NCBI RefSeq assembly: GCF_035958815.1
Contig: NZ_CP108383.1
Coordinates: 2,666,001-2,730,000, forward strand
Length of the DNA: 64,000 nt
Direction: 5' to 3'
DNA from: Nocardia sp. NBC_01327
Lineage (GTDB): Bacteria; Actinomycetota; Actinomycetes; Mycobacteriales; Mycobacteriaceae
In this document: one piece after another, positions 28,469 through 39,536 of the stretch
Numbering within the stretch: position 1 is the stretch's first letter
Layout of the letters: every line of letters starts with the position of its first letter
Notes under the pieces: model-generated
The model's input: the letters and a program-made list of their open reading frames with translations, nothing else
Databases searched by the model: none
What the model was told of the DNA's origin: nothing
Made by a program: the position numbers and the translations under genes

Positions 28469-30960
28469 TCCAGGCGAGCTGGGATCGACTGCGGCTGTTC
28501 AACATCGGTGAATTGCTCGCACACCGCGGTCGCACCATCATGTCCATGGTCGTGATGGGAATCTCCGCGGGACTGCTGGTTTCGGTGTTCAGCATTTCCG
28601 GCTCCATCACCGGTTCGGTGGACAAGCTCACGCACAGCCTCGGCGGCAATGCGGCGCTGGAGGTCAGCGGCATTACCGATGCCGGATTCGATCAGGCGCT
28701 GCTGCCGCAGATCAGAGCCGTCCCGGGGGTCGGCACCGCGGTGCCCATGCTGCGCGAATCCATTGGCGCGGACGCGAATCGGGCGATGCTCATCGGCGCG
28801 GACGCGAGTGTGTCGAAGCTCGGCAGCGATCTGGGCGGGGCGCTGCAGGATCAGGCGAGCAAGCTGCTCAATGTGTCCAACGGCGTCCTCGTCGGCTCCG
28901 CCATGGGGCATAAAGAGGGAGAGCAGATCCAGCTCGGGTCCGTCACCGCGACGGTGGCCGGGGTGCTCGACGAATCCACCTCCAAGCGGCTCAACTCCGG
29001 GCATATCGTGATCGCCCTGCTGCCGGTGGCGCAGAAGATCGCCGATCGGGCCGGGCGGCTGGACTCCATCCAGATCATTCCCGCCGCGAAAACCGATGTG
29101 GAGCAATTGCGTTCGGACCTGACCAAGCTGGTCGCGGGCCATGCGGTGGTCGCCGATCCGGACCTGCGCACCGCGCAGGCCGGCGGATCACTGCAGCTGG
29201 TGAAGTATTCGACGCTGGCCTCGTCCGCGGCGGCGCTCATCGTCTCGTCGTTCCTCATCTACAACGCCATGAGTATGGCTGTGGCGCAACGCCGTCCGAT
29301 GCTGTCGCTCTTGCGGGCCATCGGCGGCAGGCGCGGACCCGTGGTGCGCGGACTGCTCGCCGAGGCGGCCATACTCGGACTGTTCGGCGGATTCGTGGGT
29401 TCGCTCGTCGGAATTGTCATGGGCCGCATCGCCATCGGTAGGCTCCCGGCCGCCATCGTGCAGTCGGTGGAGGCGCGCACCGAATACGAGGTGCCCGGCT
29501 ATGCGATTCCGGTGGCCGTGGCCGCCTGTGTGCTGGCCAGCGTCATCGCCGCGGCCATCGCGGCCCGGCAGGTGTACAAGGTCGCACCCATCGAGGCGCT
29601 GGCTCCCGTCGGGACCTCCACCTCCGATGAGGTGAGCCCGCTGCTCAAATGGGGTTCGCTGGTGGTCGGCGCGGCCATGGTCGGCGCGGGGGTCGTGGTC
29701 GCCGACGCCGATCTCGGGCGCCTGTCGCTGGTCTCCATCTCGCTCGCCATCGCCGGGGCGGTTGTCCTGTGCTTCTCCGCCACCGGTCCCATCGTGCGGG
29801 TAATCGCGGCGGTGGCACGGCTTTTCGGCGCACCGGGCGCGCTCGGCGCGACCACCATCGAACGCGCGCCGCGCCGGGTGTGGGCCACCACCATGACCGT
29901 CATGATCGGCATCGCCGCCATCGTGGCCATGGGCAATGCCTCCCGCAATATGGTCGACGCGGCGGCGCAGACCTTCCAGGGTCTCGGCCGCACAGACGTT
30001 TTCGTCAGCGCGACCGCCATGGAGCAGTTCCCCACCGGTCCGCTGCTGCCTTCGGATCTGAAGGCCAAGCTGAGCGGTATTCCGGGCATCGGCGATATCG
30101 GTTCGGCCCAAATGGCTTTCGCCACCCTGGGGCGCGGCCGCGTCATGCTGCAGGGCTACGAGGGCGGTGTGGCCCGCAGTTCGGCGCTGGATGGCACGAG
30201 CCGGCAGGATCTGGACCGCATGGCAGCCGGGCAGGGCATTGTCATATCTCGCGATGTGGCCCGCTCGCTCGGTGTCAGCGAGGGTTCCGGCGTGGATCTG
30301 CCGACACCGACCGGGGTGCACCATGTGACGGTATTGCGGGTGGTGCCGTACTTCTCCGCCATCGCGGGCGTGGTCGTACTGGATCTGAATATTCTGCGGC
30401 AGTGGTATCAGCGGCCCGGCGAGACCATTATCGGTATCGACTTCGCGCCGAATGCCGATCACGAGGCCGTTTTCAATGCCATCCGCGCCGCGGTCCCCGC
30501 GCAATTGCATGTTGTCACCGGTGAGCAGGCGGTGACCGCCATCTCCAGCAGTGTCCGGCAGGGGATGTCCATCAGCAGCGCGATTCTCTGGATCGTGGTG
30601 CTGGTCTCCACGGTCGCGCTGCTGAACACCCTGATGCTCTCGGTGCTGGAACGCCGCCGGGAACTAGGCGTCCTGCGCGCCATGGGCACCAGTCGGCGCT
30701 TCCTGCTGCGCACCGTCCTCACCGAGGCGGCGGGTATCGGAGTGACCGGCGCCGCACTGGGTCTCGCGGTGGGTTCGGCCACGCACTATCTGGCCACGGT
30801 GGCCCTCGGGCACGCGATCTCCATCGATATCCGCTATCAACCCAGTCCGCTGCTGCTGGTCTACGCCATCGTGGCGCTGGCATTGTCGCTGCTCGGCTCC
30901 ATCCCGCCCGCGCTGCGCGCCGCCCACCTCCCCATCGTGGAGGCCATTGCCGCCGACTGA
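28465..30960 (+). CDS. ABC transporter permease with two FtsX domains
   Basis: The 831-residue product has a hydrophobic segment near its start ([21 protein letters not shown]), an external MacB_PCD-like domain, a first FtsX membrane domain (about residues 250-390), a further membrane pair, a second external domain and a final FtsX domain ([20 protein letters not shown] and following). A single chain with duplicated halves can act as the whole permease. It ends 14 bases before the gatB start and forms an operon with its ATPase. Confidence 0.93.
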   Translation: MIQASWDRLRLFNIGELLAHRGRTIMSMVVMGISAGLLVSVFSISGSITGSVDKLTHSLGGNAALEVSGITDAGFDQALLPQIRAVPGVGTAVPMLRESIGADANRAMLIGADASVSKLGSDLGGALQDQASKLLNVSNGVLVGSAMGHKEGEQIQLGSVTATVAGVLDESTSKRLNSGHIVIALLPVAQKIADRAGRLDSIQIIPAAKTDVEQLRSDLTKLVAGHAVVADPDLRTAQAGGSLQLVKYSTLASSAAALIVSSFLIYNAMSMAVAQRRPMLSLLRAIGGRRGPVVRGLLAEAAILGLFGGFVGSLVGIVMGRIAIGRLPAAIVQSVEARTEYEVPGYAIPVAVAACVLASVIAAAIAARQVYKVAPIEALAPVGTSTSDEVSPLLKWGSLVVGAAMVGAGVVVADADLGRLSLVSISLAIAGAVVLCFSATGPIVRVIAAVARLFGAPGALGATTIERAPRRVWATTMTVMIGIAAIVAMGNASRNMVDAAAQTFQGLGRTDVFVSATAMEQFPTGPLLPSDLKAKLSGIPGIGDIGSAQMAFATLGRGRVMLQGYEGGVARSSALDGTSRQDLDRMAAGQGIVISRDVARSLGVSEGSGVDLPTPTGVHHVTVLRVVPYFSAIAGVVVLDLNILRQWYQRPGETIIGIDFAPNADHEAVFNAIRAAVPAQLHVVTGEQAVTAISSSVRQGMSISSAILWIVVLVSTVALLNTLMLSVLERRRELGVLRAMGTSRRFLLRTVLTEAAGIGVTGAALGLAVGSATHYLATVALGHAISIDIRYQPSPLLLVYAIVALALSLLGSIPPALRAAHLPIVEAIAAD

Positions 30961-30974
30961 ATAGGATGGTGGCC

Positions 30975-32489
30975 ATGAGCGCAGCCACGGTCGACTTGAT
31001 GGACTACACCGACGTCATCAGCCGGTACGAGCCGGTGCTGGGTATGGAGGTGCACGTCGAGCTGGGTACCGCGACCAAGATGTTCTGCGGATGCCCGACC
31101 GAATTCGGCGCCGAGCCCAACACCCAGGTGTGTCCGGTGTGTTTGGGCCTGCCCGGATCGCTGCCGGTGGTGAACGAGAAGGCCGTCGAATCGGCCATTC
31201 GGATCGGCCTCGCGCTGAACTGCTCGATCACCCCGTGGGGGCGGTTCGCGCGCAAGAACTACTTCTACCCGGACCAGCCGAAGAACTACCAGATCAGCCA
31301 GTACGACGAGCCGATCGCCACCGACGGCTACCTCGATGTGATCCTCGACGACGGTGCGGTCTTCCGCGTGGAGATCGAGCGCGCGCATATGGAGGAGGAC
31401 ACCGGTAAGTCGCTGCACGTCGGCGGCGCGACCGGTCGCATCGTCGGCGCCTCGCACTCGCTGCTGGACTACAACCGCGCGGGCGTGCCGCTCATCGAGA
31501 TCGTCACCAAGACGATTACGGGCGCGGGGGAGCGGGCGCCGGAGGTGGCGCGCGCCTATGTCACCGCGCTGCGTGAGGTGCTCAAATCGCTGAACGTCTC
31601 CGATGTGAAGATGGAACAGGGTTCGCTGCGCTGCGACGCCAATGTTTCGCTGATGCCCAAGGGCGCCAAGGTATTCGGCACCCGCACCGAGACCAAGAAC
31701 GTGAACTCGCTCAAGAGCGTCGAGATCGCGGTGCGCTACGAGATGCGCCGCCAGGCCGCGGTGCTGACCGCCGGCGGCGAGATCATCCAGGAGACCCGGC
31801 ACTTCCACGAGGTCGACGGCTCCACCTCCTCCGGCCGGGTCAAGGAGACCGCCGAGGACTACCGCTACTTCCCGGAGCCGGACCTCGAGCCCGTCGCGCC
31901 GGACGCCGCCTGGGTCGAGGAGCTGCGCGGCACCATTCCGGAGTACCCGTGGCTGCGCCGCGCGCGCATTCAGGCCGATTGGGAACTCTCCGATGAGGTG
32001 TTCCGCGATCTGGTCAATGCCGGTGCGCTGGATCTGATCATCGCGACGGTCGATGCCGGGGCCTCCGTCAACGAGGCGCGTTCCTGGTGGGTGTCCTACC
32101 TGACCGAGAAGGCCAAGGAGCGTGAGATCGCGCTCGACGAACTGCCGATCACCCCGAAGCAGGTCGCCGAGGTGGCCGGGCTGGTCGAGGCCAAGACCAT
32201 CAACAACAAGAGCGCCAAGCAGGTTGTCGACCTCGTGCTCGCCGGCGAGGGTGAGCCCGCCGCGATCGTCGAGGCCAAGGGCCTGGGCATGGTCAGCGAC
32301 GATTCGGCGCTGCAGAGCGAGGTGGACAAGGCGCTCGAGGCCAATCCGGCCATTGCCGAGAAGATCCGCTCCGGCAAGATCCAGGCCGCGGGCAAGGTGG
32401 TCGGCGATGTCATGAAGGCCACCCGGGGCCAGGCCGATGCCGCGCGGGTGCGCGAACTCGTGCTGGCGGCCTGCGGCGTCTCCGAATAA
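30975..32489 (+). CDS. gatB: Aspartyl/glutamyl-tRNA amidotransferase subunit B
   Basis: GatB binds misacylated tRNA and phosphorylates the acyl group before amidation by ammonia from GatA. The 504-residue product has the family core [34 protein letters not shown] (a zinc-type cysteine set), [20 protein letters not shown] and [13 protein letters not shown], then a C-terminal helical GatB/YqeY domain. Start ATG 30975 is preferred to ATG 30966 for its spacing to AGGATGG. Genes for transport and signalling now separate it from gatCA. Confidence 0.98.
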   Translation: MSAATVDLMDYTDVISRYEPVLGMEVHVELGTATKMFCGCPTEFGAEPNTQVCPVCLGLPGSLPVVNEKAVESAIRIGLALNCSITPWGRFARKNYFYPDQPKNYQISQYDEPIATDGYLDVILDDGAVFRVEIERAHMEEDTGKSLHVGGATGRIVGASHSLLDYNRAGVPLIEIVTKTITGAGERAPEVARAYVTALREVLKSLNVSDVKMEQGSLRCDANVSLMPKGAKVFGTRTETKNVNSLKSVEIAVRYEMRRQAAVLTAGGEIIQETRHFHEVDGSTSSGRVKETAEDYRYFPEPDLEPVAPDAAWVEELRGTIPEYPWLRRARIQADWELSDEVFRDLVNAGALDLIIATVDAGASVNEARSWWVSYLTEKAKEREIALDELPITPKQVAEVAGLVEAKTINNKSAKQVVDLVLAGEGEPAAIVEAKGLGMVSDDSALQSEVDKALEANPAIAEKIRSGKIQAAGKVVGDVMKATRGQADAARVRELVLAACGVSE

Positions 32490-32504
32490 GAACTGCGACA
32501 ACGC

Positions 32505-32535
32505 CAATGGCGCACGGCTATGCCGTGCGCCATTG
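32505..32535. terminator. Terminator between gatB and the epoxide hydrolase gene
   Basis: A perfect 14-bp stem (CAATGGCGCACGGC at 32505-32518, complement at 32522-32535) with a 3-base loop lies between convergent genes and can serve both. Confidence 0.8.
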
Positions 32536-32549
32536 TCAGTTCGGGCTGA

Positions 32550-33710
32550 TCACTTCAGTTCGCCGAAGAATTGGCGGACGTCGGTGGTGAACAGGTCCGG
32601 CGCCTCCATGGCCGCGAAGTGGCCGCCGCGGTCGAATTCCGACCAGTGCACGATATTGTTGCCGTACTCGCCGAAACGGCGAATCGCGATGTCCTGTGCG
32701 AAGACCGCGACGCCGACGGGGGTCGGGGAGCGTTCCGCCTTCCAGCCCTGGACGTGCATGTTCTCGTAGTAGAGCCGCGCGGCCGAGCCCGCGGTGCCGG
32801 TGAGCCAGTACAGCATCACATTGGTGAGCAGCCGGTCCCGGTCGATGGCCTGCTCCGGCAGGTCGTTCGAGGGGAAGGTCCACTCCTTGAACTTCTCCAT
32901 GATCCAGGCCAGCTGCCCGATGGGGGAGTCGACCAGGCTGTAGGCAATGGTCTGCGGCTTGGTGGCCTGAATCTTGAAGTAGCCGTTGTCATCACCGTTG
33001 AAATGGGCCAGCCGCTCGAGTCGCGCCTGCTCGGATTCGGTGAGGGTGGCGCGCTCCTCCTCGGACACCTTCCCGAACGGGATGAATCCGAAGGTCGCCG
33101 CATTGAGGTGAACTCCCGCAACGTGTTCGGCGTCGATCTTGCCGAGCTCCGCAGAGACGAACGCGCCCATATCGCCGCCCTGCACGCCGTAGCGCTCATA
33201 ACCCAGGCGTCGCATCAACTCTGCCCACGCCGCCGCGATACGGCCTGTGTTCCAGCCCTTTTCGGTGGTCGGTCCGGAGAAGCCGAAACCGGGCAGCGCG
33301 GGAATCACCACGTGGAAGGCGCTCGCCGGATCACCGCCGTGCGCCACCGGATCGGTGAGCGGGCCGATCACGTCGAGGAATTCGACCATCGAACCCGGCC
33401 AGCCGTGCGTGAGGATGAGCGGCATCGCCTCCGGCTCCGCCGAGCGAATGTGCACGAAATGCACGTTCTGGCCGTCGATTTCGGTAGTGAACTGCGGCAG
33501 TTCGTTCAGCTCCGCCTCATGGCGGCGCCAGTCGTAGCCGGTGCGCCAGTACTCGGCGAGCTCCCGGACGTAGTCGAGGGGAATCCCGTACTCCCAGCCG
33601 ACGCCGGGCAGCTCGTCGGGCCAGCGGGCGCCGGCCAGCCGGTTGCCCAGATCATCCAGATCGGACTGGGCGATATCGATACGGAAGGGGGTGATGGCCT
33701 CGTTGTTCAT
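32550..33710 (-). CDS. Epoxide hydrolase, alpha/beta-hydrolase fold
   Basis: The 386-residue product opens with the epoxide-hydrolase N-terminal domain ([20 protein letters not shown]). It has the oxyanion-hole motif HGWPG (102-106), the nucleophile elbow QGGDMGA (D180), and a late [11 protein letters not shown] with the catalytic histidine. These indicate opening of an epoxide to a diol through an aspartyl-ester intermediate. Start ATG 33710; a longer frame runs through the divergent regulator gene and is rejected. It is probably controlled by that WYL regulator. Confidence 0.93.
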   Translation of the reverse strand: MNNEAITPFRIDIAQSDLDDLGNRLAGARWPDELPGVGWEYGIPLDYVRELAEYWRTGYDWRRHEAELNELPQFTTEIDGQNVHFVHIRSAEPEAMPLILTHGWPGSMVEFLDVIGPLTDPVAHGGDPASAFHVVIPALPGFGFSGPTTEKGWNTGRIAAAWAELMRRLGYERYGVQGGDMGAFVSAELGKIDAEHVAGVHLNAATFGFIPFGKVSEEERATLTESEQARLERLAHFNGDDNGYFKIQATKPQTIAYSLVDSPIGQLAWIMEKFKEWTFPSNDLPEQAIDRDRLLTNVMLYWLTGTAGSAARLYYENMHVQGWKAERSPTPVGVAVFAQDIAIRRFGEYGNNIVHWSEFDRGGHFAAMEAPDLFTTDVRQFFGELK

Positions 33711-33725
33711 GGTTATAACGGTAGA

Positions 33726-33758
33726 AGGACTATAGGACACCTTCGGTCCTATAGTCCT
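33726..33758. promoter_or_regulatory. 13-bp perfect inverted repeat, operator of the epoxide hydrolase/WYL regulator pair
   Basis: AGGACTATAGGAC (33726-33738) and its exact complement (33746-33758) are separated by 7 bases. Each arm holds GGAC twice, so four half-sites occur in 33 bp. It lies 16 bp from the start of one gene and from the start of the other, overlapping both promoters. Confidence 0.75.
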
Positions 33759-33773
33759 GGCAGACTGCCGGAT

Positions 33774-34724
33774 ATGAAAGAAACTTCCGGGCGACTGCTG
33801 CGGCTGCTCGGTCTCCTGCAGATGCGGCGCGAATGGTCCGGGCAGGAGCTGGCAGATCGGCTGGGCATCACCACGCGCACGGTGCGGCGCGATATCGACA
33901 AGTTGCGTGAGCTCGACTATCCGGTGCAGGCATCGAAGGGCATTACCGGCGGCTACCGGCTCGGGTCGGGTGCGCAACTGCCGCCGCTGCTGCTCGACGA
34001 TGAGGAGGCGGTGGCCATCGCCATCGCGCTGCGCACCGCGACCGGGAGCGGAGTGGCGGGGCAGGGCGAAACGGCGCTGCGCGCGCTTGTGAAGCTGGAG
34101 CAGGTGCTGCCCAATCGATTGCGTAATCGACTGGAGGCCTTGCAGATTGCCACGGTGTACGCGCCGGGCAGAGGCCCGACGGTGGACCCCGAAACGCTCA
34201 GCGTGATCGCCACGGCCTGTCGTGATGAACAGCAGCTGCGATTCCGCTACGGCGACTCCGAGACCGTCCGCACCGTCGAACCGCATCAGGTGGTGACCTG
34301 GGGCCGCCGCTGGTATCTGGTGGCCTGGGACCTCGGTCGCGACGACTGGCGCACCTTCCGGGTGGATCGCATGCAGCCGAAAGTGCCTGCGGGACCGCGC
34401 TTCACACCCCGGGAACTCCCCGGCGGCGATGCCGCCGCCTTCGTCGCAGGTGGCATTGCCCAGCGCTGGCCCTATCAGGCCACGGTCCGACTGCACACCT
34501 CCGCCGATTCCGAACCGGCACGCCTGTCGGCGACCTACGGCCGCATCGAACCCGTCGACAATCGTAGCTGTCTATTGCACATCGGCGCGGACGATGCGCG
34601 CGCACTCGTCTTCCTGCTCGGCGCGATCACCGTCGATTTCGAGGTGATCGAAGCGCCCGAGCTGTCCCGCGAACTCCGTTCTGCCGCAGCACGTTTCAAT
34701 GCTGCGGCCGACTCTGATCAATGA
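33774..34724 (+). CDS. DeoR/YafY-type transcriptional regulator with WYL domain
   Basis: The 316-residue product has an N-terminal winged helix ([21 protein letters not shown], then [20 protein letters not shown]), a linker with GYRLGSG, and a WYL domain ([36 protein letters not shown]) that binds a ligand. WYL proteins are single-component regulators, some tied to DNA damage or phage defence. Its divergent neighbour is an epoxide hydrolase, so it probably senses a toxic or catabolic substrate. Confidence 0.94.
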   Translation: MKETSGRLLRLLGLLQMRREWSGQELADRLGITTRTVRRDIDKLRELDYPVQASKGITGGYRLGSGAQLPPLLLDDEEAVAIAIALRTATGSGVAGQGETALRALVKLEQVLPNRLRNRLEALQIATVYAPGRGPTVDPETLSVIATACRDEQQLRFRYGDSETVRTVEPHQVVTWGRRWYLVAWDLGRDDWRTFRVDRMQPKVPAGPRFTPRELPGGDAAAFVAGGIAQRWPYQATVRLHTSADSEPARLSATYGRIEPVDNRSCLLHIGADDARALVFLLGAITVDFEVIEAPELSRELRSAAARFNAAADSDQ

Positions 34725-34891
34725 GCGCGCGGCCGGGGTGTAGTCAGCCTGCGGTCACGAGTTACCCCGTCATCGCGGCGCGAGCCACCGCATAACCCCG
34801 CGCGCCTTTCAGCCGGGGCCAGCGGAAACACAGTGGCGCACTACCGATGCAGATCCCGGCCGAAAGCATGCCGGGATGGCGGGGCGCCGAT

Positions 34892-36043
34892 CTAGTCCGG
34901 TCCGCCGCCCTGGCCGGCGGACGGCGGCGGGATGCGGACGACGCGATCGTCGTACTGGTTGGGCTGGCCGCCGTCGGATTTGTTCACCGTCGAGGACCAG
35001 ATGCTGCCGTCGCCGCCGATCGAGGCGCCGTCGAGCCGCCCGTACTTGTCCTGTGCCAGCAGCGTCGGGGACGCGGTGACGGCGTGAGTTGTCTTGTCGG
35101 CCTTCGCGATTGCCAGGGCCTTCTGGTTGGTGAGGGCAATGGCCACGCCGTCGGTGGCGGCGGCGCAACCGGCCACACCCGGATGATCGGGCCAGCTCCA
35201 GGCCTTGGTGGCGGTGCCGTCGGGCGCGACGCGCTGCAGACGATCCTCGGTGGCGGTGCGGTCGGTGATCCAGATGGAATCCTGGTGGTCCGAGCACACG
35301 CCGCCCGCGACGCCGATACCGGCGAGCATGACCTGCGCGGTGGCGCCCGGCGCGGGTGAGTTGACGCTCAGCAGTTTTCCGGCCCAGGAACCATTGTCGG
35401 CCGCCGACGAGGGGTTGCCCGCATCGCCGGTGAGCACCAGCATCTTGTCGGCGGTGTGGAAGTCGAGGGCGCCGCGATTACCGTTGGCGCCCTTCGGGAT
35501 TCCGGTGAGAATCGGCTTGGGCGCGCCGCCGTCGGTGGATACGCGCACCACCCGGTTATCGCTGCCGGTGGTGATGTACGCGTAGATCAGGCCGTCCTCG
35601 GCGAAACTGGGGGACAGCGCCAGCGCGGTGAGACCGCCGTCGCCGGTCGCGTCCACATCGAGATGGGCGATCTCCACCGGCGCGGGCGGAACGCCCTCAT
35701 CGGTGGCGACCACCTTCAGAATCCGCCCGGTCAGCCGTTCCGCGACCAGTCCGCTGGTGCCGTCCGGCAGGGTGACCACGCCGCCGGTGGTATCCAGGCA
35801 TGAGATGACCACGGCCGGATCGGGATCCACACACGGCAGATCCGGCCGCTTCGCCGAACTGCTCGGCGCATTCGGCTTGGTACTGCCCTGATCGGCATCC
35901 TGCCAGTTCGGCTCGGTGGTGAACGGCGTCGAAGCACGATCGTCGAACCGTGCACAGCCGGAGAGCAGCATGACGCCGAGCATCGCGCCCACCACGATTC
36001 TCCGTGCGCCCACCCCGAACCGGCCCGCGGCAACCCAACTCAT
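34892..36043 (-). CDS. Lipoprotein with glucose/sorbosone-dehydrogenase-like beta-propeller (LppZ-like)
   Basis: The 383-residue product has a signal with lipobox LLSGC (C30), a Ser/Thr/Pro linker, and a PQQ-dependent soluble-dehydrogenase-like propeller (VVTLPDGTSGLVAERLTGR, LTALALSPSFAEDGLIYAY, GNRGALDFHTADKMLVLTGD). It matches the position and orientation of lppZ (Rv3006) in M. tuberculosis, divergent from the DoxX gene. The ligand is unknown, and no catalytic base is certain. ATG 36043 was chosen; the longer frame reads through the divergent promoter. Confidence 0.87.
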   Translation of the reverse strand: MSWVAAGRFGVGARRIVVGAMLGVMLLSGCARFDDRASTPFTTEPNWQDADQGSTKPNAPSSSAKRPDLPCVDPDPAVVISCLDTTGGVVTLPDGTSGLVAERLTGRILKVVATDEGVPPAPVEIAHLDVDATGDGGLTALALSPSFAEDGLIYAYITTGSDNRVVRVSTDGGAPKPILTGIPKGANGNRGALDFHTADKMLVLTGDAGNPSSAADNGSWAGKLLSVNSPAPGATAQVMLAGIGVAGGVCSDHQDSIWITDRTATEDRLQRVAPDGTATKAWSWPDHPGVAGCAAATDGVAIALTNQKALAIAKADKTTHAVTASPTLLAQDKYGRLDGASIGGDGSIWSSTVNKSDGGQPNQYDDRVVRIPPPSAGQGGGPD

Positions 36044-36178
36044 GGTGCAGACGTTACGGAAAACCCGGCGCGGATGTGCGGACGGGGTCGCTGACCACCC
36101 CGGCGCACCGCGAACTGGACATCGGACACGCCCGCGACTGTCGTGTCTCCGGCGCTCTCGCCGCATACTCTGACCCGC

Positions 36179-37078
36179 GTGACCGAGAAGCCGAACGAGC
36201 CCTCCGCCGACGCGCCGGGCAGCATCCCGCCCGGATCGCCACGGACGACGGGTGAGCCGGTGCGCAGCCCCTACGATTCGCCGACCGAGCAGTTCACGAC
36301 CTCCAGTGTGAAAGCCGATCTCACCAAGGATCTGCCGCGCACCGACGAGGAGCTCGGCCTGGATCCGGAAGTGCCGCTGTACACGGAGGTGAAGGAGGCC
36401 ATCGCCGCCGGCCCGACGCCCCCGGCAGCCGGCAACGGCGTGCCTGCCGCCGACGACACCGCGCCCACCTACGCCTTCGCCAGCATTCCGCCCGCACCCA
36501 ACGGCGGCGCCGAGCCCACCACCCGTATCCGCCGGCGCGACGACCGCCGCGGCACGCTGGACCTCGGACTGCTGCTGTTGCGCTTGGTCATCGGCGGCAC
36601 CTTCGTCTACCACGGACTGCAGAAGGCGGCGGGCTGGTTCCACGGCCCCGGCTACGACGGCATCCGCACCTCCATGGAGCACGGCGGCTGGAAGCATGCC
36701 GATTTCGCCGCACCCATGCTGATCGCCGGTGAGCTCGGCGGCGGCATCCTGGTGGCTGTCGGACTCGCGACGCCGCTGGCCGCCGGAGCCGTGCTCGCGG
36801 TGATTCTGGACGCCTGGATGTGGAAGCAGGGCATGGTCGCCGGGTTCCAGTACAAGGCGGGCACGGGTGTGGAGCTGGAATCCATTCTCGCGGGCGGCGC
36901 GGCCGCCATCATGCTCACCGGCCCCGGCCGCCTCTCGCTCGACCGCAATCGCGGCTGGGCGACCAGACCGTTCCTCGGCTCTCTCGCAGCGCTGGTCGCC
37001 GCGGTTGCCGCCGCGATCCTCACCTACATCTACCTGCACGGCGGCAATCCCCTGGAAGGCATCCGCCCCTTCAACTGA
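36179..37078 (+). CDS. DoxX-family membrane protein (Rv3005c-like)
   Basis: The 299-residue product has a disordered N-terminal tail of about 125 residues, then a DoxX domain with four membrane segments: LGLLLLRLVIGGTFVYHGLQ, the MLIAGELGGGILVAVGLATPL region, AGAVLAVILDAWMW, and a last one near residue 265. In M. tuberculosis Rv3005c works with SodA and the thiosulfate transferase SseA against radicals; the same role here is inferred. GTG 36179 starts the tail. A hairpin follows. Confidence 0.88.
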   Translation: MTEKPNEPSADAPGSIPPGSPRTTGEPVRSPYDSPTEQFTTSSVKADLTKDLPRTDEELGLDPEVPLYTEVKEAIAAGPTPPAAGNGVPAADDTAPTYAFASIPPAPNGGAEPTTRIRRRDDRRGTLDLGLLLLRLVIGGTFVYHGLQKAAGWFHGPGYDGIRTSMEHGGWKHADFAAPMLIAGELGGGILVAVGLATPLAAGAVLAVILDAWMWKQGMVAGFQYKAGTGVELESILAGGAAAIMLTGPGRLSLDRNRGWATRPFLGSLAALVAAVAAAILTYIYLHGGNPLEGIRPFN

Positions 37079-37094
37079 CCTCGCCCGAAAAGCC

Positions 37095-37134
37095 AGGTGG
37101 CCCGGAGCGATCCACTGGATCGTCCGGGCCACTT
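37095..37134 (+). terminator. Hairpin after the DoxX gene
   Basis: A GTGGCCCGGA-type arm from 37097 pairs with TCCGGGCCAC ending at 37132, with a bulged inner stem (GCGATCC/GGATCG) and a 3-4 base loop. Total stem about 16 bp. Confidence 0.6.
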
Positions 37135-37231
37135 GCCGTTTGCGCAGACTCGCGTGGATTCGCTTCTCCGGTGGGAGCGGACTAGGCGAATCCCTCCCCG
37201 CGGTGGGCGGGAGCCACGCCCCCGCCGAGCT

Positions 37232-37531
37232 TCACCACTGAGTGGCGTTGAAGCGCTCCCACTCCTGGAAGGTCTCCTGGTGTAGTCGCAATACCTGCCC
37301 GGACTTCGCATCGATCTGCTCGTTCAAAAAGGAACGGTGAGCGGCGATCGCGGCGGCGTCGGCGGGCGAGGCCATGAACTCCGTGCTGCCCAGTTCGCGA
37401 GACTGTGCGGCGAGCTCCTCGGCCTCGGCCAGCAGTACCTTCGCCTGGGCCTTGCGGTAATCGCAACGCTCCAGCATCGAGGAGTACTCGGCCAGCATCG
37501 TGTCGGCCTTGCCGACATATTCGATTGTCAT
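37232..37531 (-). CDS. Hypothetical helical protein downstream of ilvD
   Basis: This 99-residue product is mostly charged helix (ADTMLAEYSSMLERCDYRKA, KVLLAEAEELAAQSRELG) and ends ETFQEWERFNATQW. It has no signal or membrane segment and no recognised family. It starts 15 bases after the ilvD stop, so it is probably the last gene of the ilvD transcript. AGAGGG lies very close to the ATG. Confidence 0.65.
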   Translation of the reverse strand: MTIEYVGKADTMLAEYSSMLERCDYRKAQAKVLLAEAEELAAQSRELGSTEFMASPADAAAIAAHRSFLNEQIDAKSGQVLRLHQETFQEWERFNATQW

Positions 37532-37546
37532 TCCCTCTGATCTTTC

Positions 37547-39388
37547 TTACGGCACCCGCCGCACAGCACCCTTGTCGGCCGAGGTCGCCAGCGCGGCATA
37601 CGCGCGCAGCGCGGTGGTTACCGAGCGCTCGCGATTCACGGGCTGCCAAGGCCGTTCTGACGCTTCCATTTTCACGCGTCGCTCCGCGAGAACCTCATCG
37701 GGGACCAGCAATTCGAGCGCGCGGGTGTGCACATCGATGCGAATGCGGTCACCGTTCTCGATCAGGCCGATGCCGCCGCCACTGGCCGCCTCCGGCGAAA
37801 TGTGGCCGATGGACAGGCCCGATGTGCCGCCGGAGAAGCGGCCGTCGGTGATGAGCGCGCAGACCTTGCCCAGACCCGTGCCCTTCAGGAACGAGGTGGG
37901 GTGCAGCATTTCCTGCATGCCGGGACCGCCCGAGGGACCCTCGTAGCGGATCACGATCACATCGCCCGGCTGGATCTTCTTATTGAGGATGAGCGAGACC
38001 GCCTCCTCCTGGGATTCGACCACCACGGCCGGACCCTCGAAGGTGTACAGATCCTCGTCGATGCCCGCGGTCTTGAGGATCGCGCCGTCCGGTGCGATAT
38101 TGCCGCGCAGCACGCACAGCCCGCCCTCGACGGTGTAGGCGTGCGCCAGATCGCGGATGCAGCCGCCCTCGGCATCGGTATCGAGGGAGGACCAGCGGTT
38201 CTCGGTGGAGAACGGCTCGATGGTGCGCACGCCGCCGGGCGCGGCGTGGAACAGCTCGATGGCCTCGTCGGAAGCCTTGCCGGAGCGGATATCCCAGGTG
38301 TCGAGCCAGTCCTCGAAGGAGGCGCTGTGCACATTGGTGACATCGGTTTCCAGCAGGCCGGCGCGGCGCAGCTCGCCCATGATGGCCGGAATGCCACCGG
38401 CGCGGTGCACATCCTCCATGTGGTAATCGGAGTTGGGGGAGACCTTCGACAGGCAGGGCACCCGGCGGGAGATCTCGTCGATGGTCTGCAGATCGAAGTC
38501 GATCTCACCCTCCTGCGCGGCGGCGAGGGTGTGCAGCACGGTATTGGTGGAACCGCCCATGGCCACGTCCAGCGCCATCGCATTGCGGAAAGCCTTGGCG
38601 GTGGCCACATTCCGCGGCAACACCGAGGCGTCGTCATCGCGGTACCAGCGGGTGGCGATATCCACGATGACCTGCCCGGCGCGGGTGAACAGCGCGCGGC
38701 GCGCGGCATGGGTGGCCAGCGTGGAGCCATTGCCGGGCAGCGCCAGACCCAGGGCCTCGGTGAGGCAGTTCATGGAGTTCGCGGTGAACATGCCCGAGCA
38801 GGAACCACAGGTCGGACAGGCGCTGCGCTCGACCTCGTCCAGGCCCGCATCGCTGACGGCCTGCGAGGCGCTGGCGGCGATGGCGGTGATGAGGTCGGTC
38901 GGCGCCTGCGCCACACCGCCCACGACGACGGCCTTACCGGCCTCCATCGGACCGCCGGAGACGAAGACGGCCGGAATGTTCAGCCGCATGGCCGCATTGA
39001 GCATGCCGGGAGTGATCTTGTCGCAGTTGGAGATACACACCAGTGCGTCGGCGGTGTGCGCATTCGCCATGTACTCGACCGAATCGGCGATGATCTCGCG
39101 CGAGGGCAGCGAGTACAGCATGCCGCCGTGACCCATGGCGATGCCGTCGTCCACCGCGATGGTGTGGAACTCGCGCGGTACGCCGCCCGCCGCCCAAATC
39201 GCCTCGGCCACAATCTCGCCGACGTTCTTCAGATGAACATGGCCGGGTACGAACTGCGTGTACGAGTTCGCGATGGCGATGATCGGCTTACCGAAATCGG
39301 AGTCGGTCATACCGGTCGCACGCCAGAGGGCGCGAGCGCCCGCGGCATTGCGTCCGGCGGTGGTGGTACGTGAGCGAAGCGGTGGCAT
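37547..39388 (-). CDS. ilvD: Dihydroxy-acid dehydratase
   Basis: IlvD converts dihydroxy-acids to 2-keto acids in isoleucine and valine synthesis, using an Fe-S cluster and Mg2+. The 613-residue product has the family start [21 protein letters not shown], the cluster-region [11 protein letters not shown] (IlvD/Edd signature 1) and [21 protein letters not shown], and a late [22 protein letters not shown] 39388 fits the conserved N-terminus; the longer frame is not used. It lies near ilvBNC on the opposite strand, so the valine-isoleucine pathway is largely gathered here. M. tuberculosis has ilvD elsewhere (Rv0189c). Confidence 0.97.
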   Translation of the reverse strand: MPPLRSRTTTAGRNAAGARALWRATGMTDSDFGKPIIAIANSYTQFVPGHVHLKNVGEIVAEAIWAAGGVPREFHTIAVDDGIAMGHGGMLYSLPSREIIADSVEYMANAHTADALVCISNCDKITPGMLNAAMRLNIPAVFVSGGPMEAGKAVVVGGVAQAPTDLITAIAASASQAVSDAGLDEVERSACPTCGSCSGMFTANSMNCLTEALGLALPGNGSTLATHAARRALFTRAGQVIVDIATRWYRDDDASVLPRNVATAKAFRNAMALDVAMGGSTNTVLHTLAAAQEGEIDFDLQTIDEISRRVPCLSKVSPNSDYHMEDVHRAGGIPAIMGELRRAGLLETDVTNVHSASFEDWLDTWDIRSGKASDEAIELFHAAPGGVRTIEPFSTENRWSSLDTDAEGGCIRDLAHAYTVEGGLCVLRGNIAPDGAILKTAGIDEDLYTFEGPAVVVESQEEAVSLILNKKIQPGDVIVIRYEGPSGGPGMQEMLHPTSFLKGTGLGKVCALITDGRFSGGTSGLSIGHISPEAASGGGIGLIENGDRIRIDVHTRALELLVPDEVLAERRVKMEASERPWQPVNRERSVTTALRAYAALATSADKGAVRRVP

Positions 39389-39536
39389 GGGGTCCTCGGG
39401 GTCTCGTCGCAGGGGGCTGGTCGGCGACTTCGCCGATAACTTTCGGCGGGTCCCAACGTTACTCCCGCGCCTGCTGATCCCCGTCGGCGGCCGAAACCTC
39501 GCACCCCGACACGCGGGAGGCCGGAGCCCTCGGCCC

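Noticed and set aside
32550..34496. Longer epoxide hydrolase reading frame up to 34496
   Set aside because: The extension reads through the divergent WYL regulator and shows no family sequence; ATG 33710 gives the normal length.
34892..37132. 746-residue frame containing the LppZ-like protein
   Set aside because: The upstream part reads backwards through the DoxX gene; a signal with lipobox starts at 36043.
37727..39373. Long open frame (548 residues) opposite ilvD
   Set aside because: It is the shadow of the ilvD coding strand, with no recognised domain.
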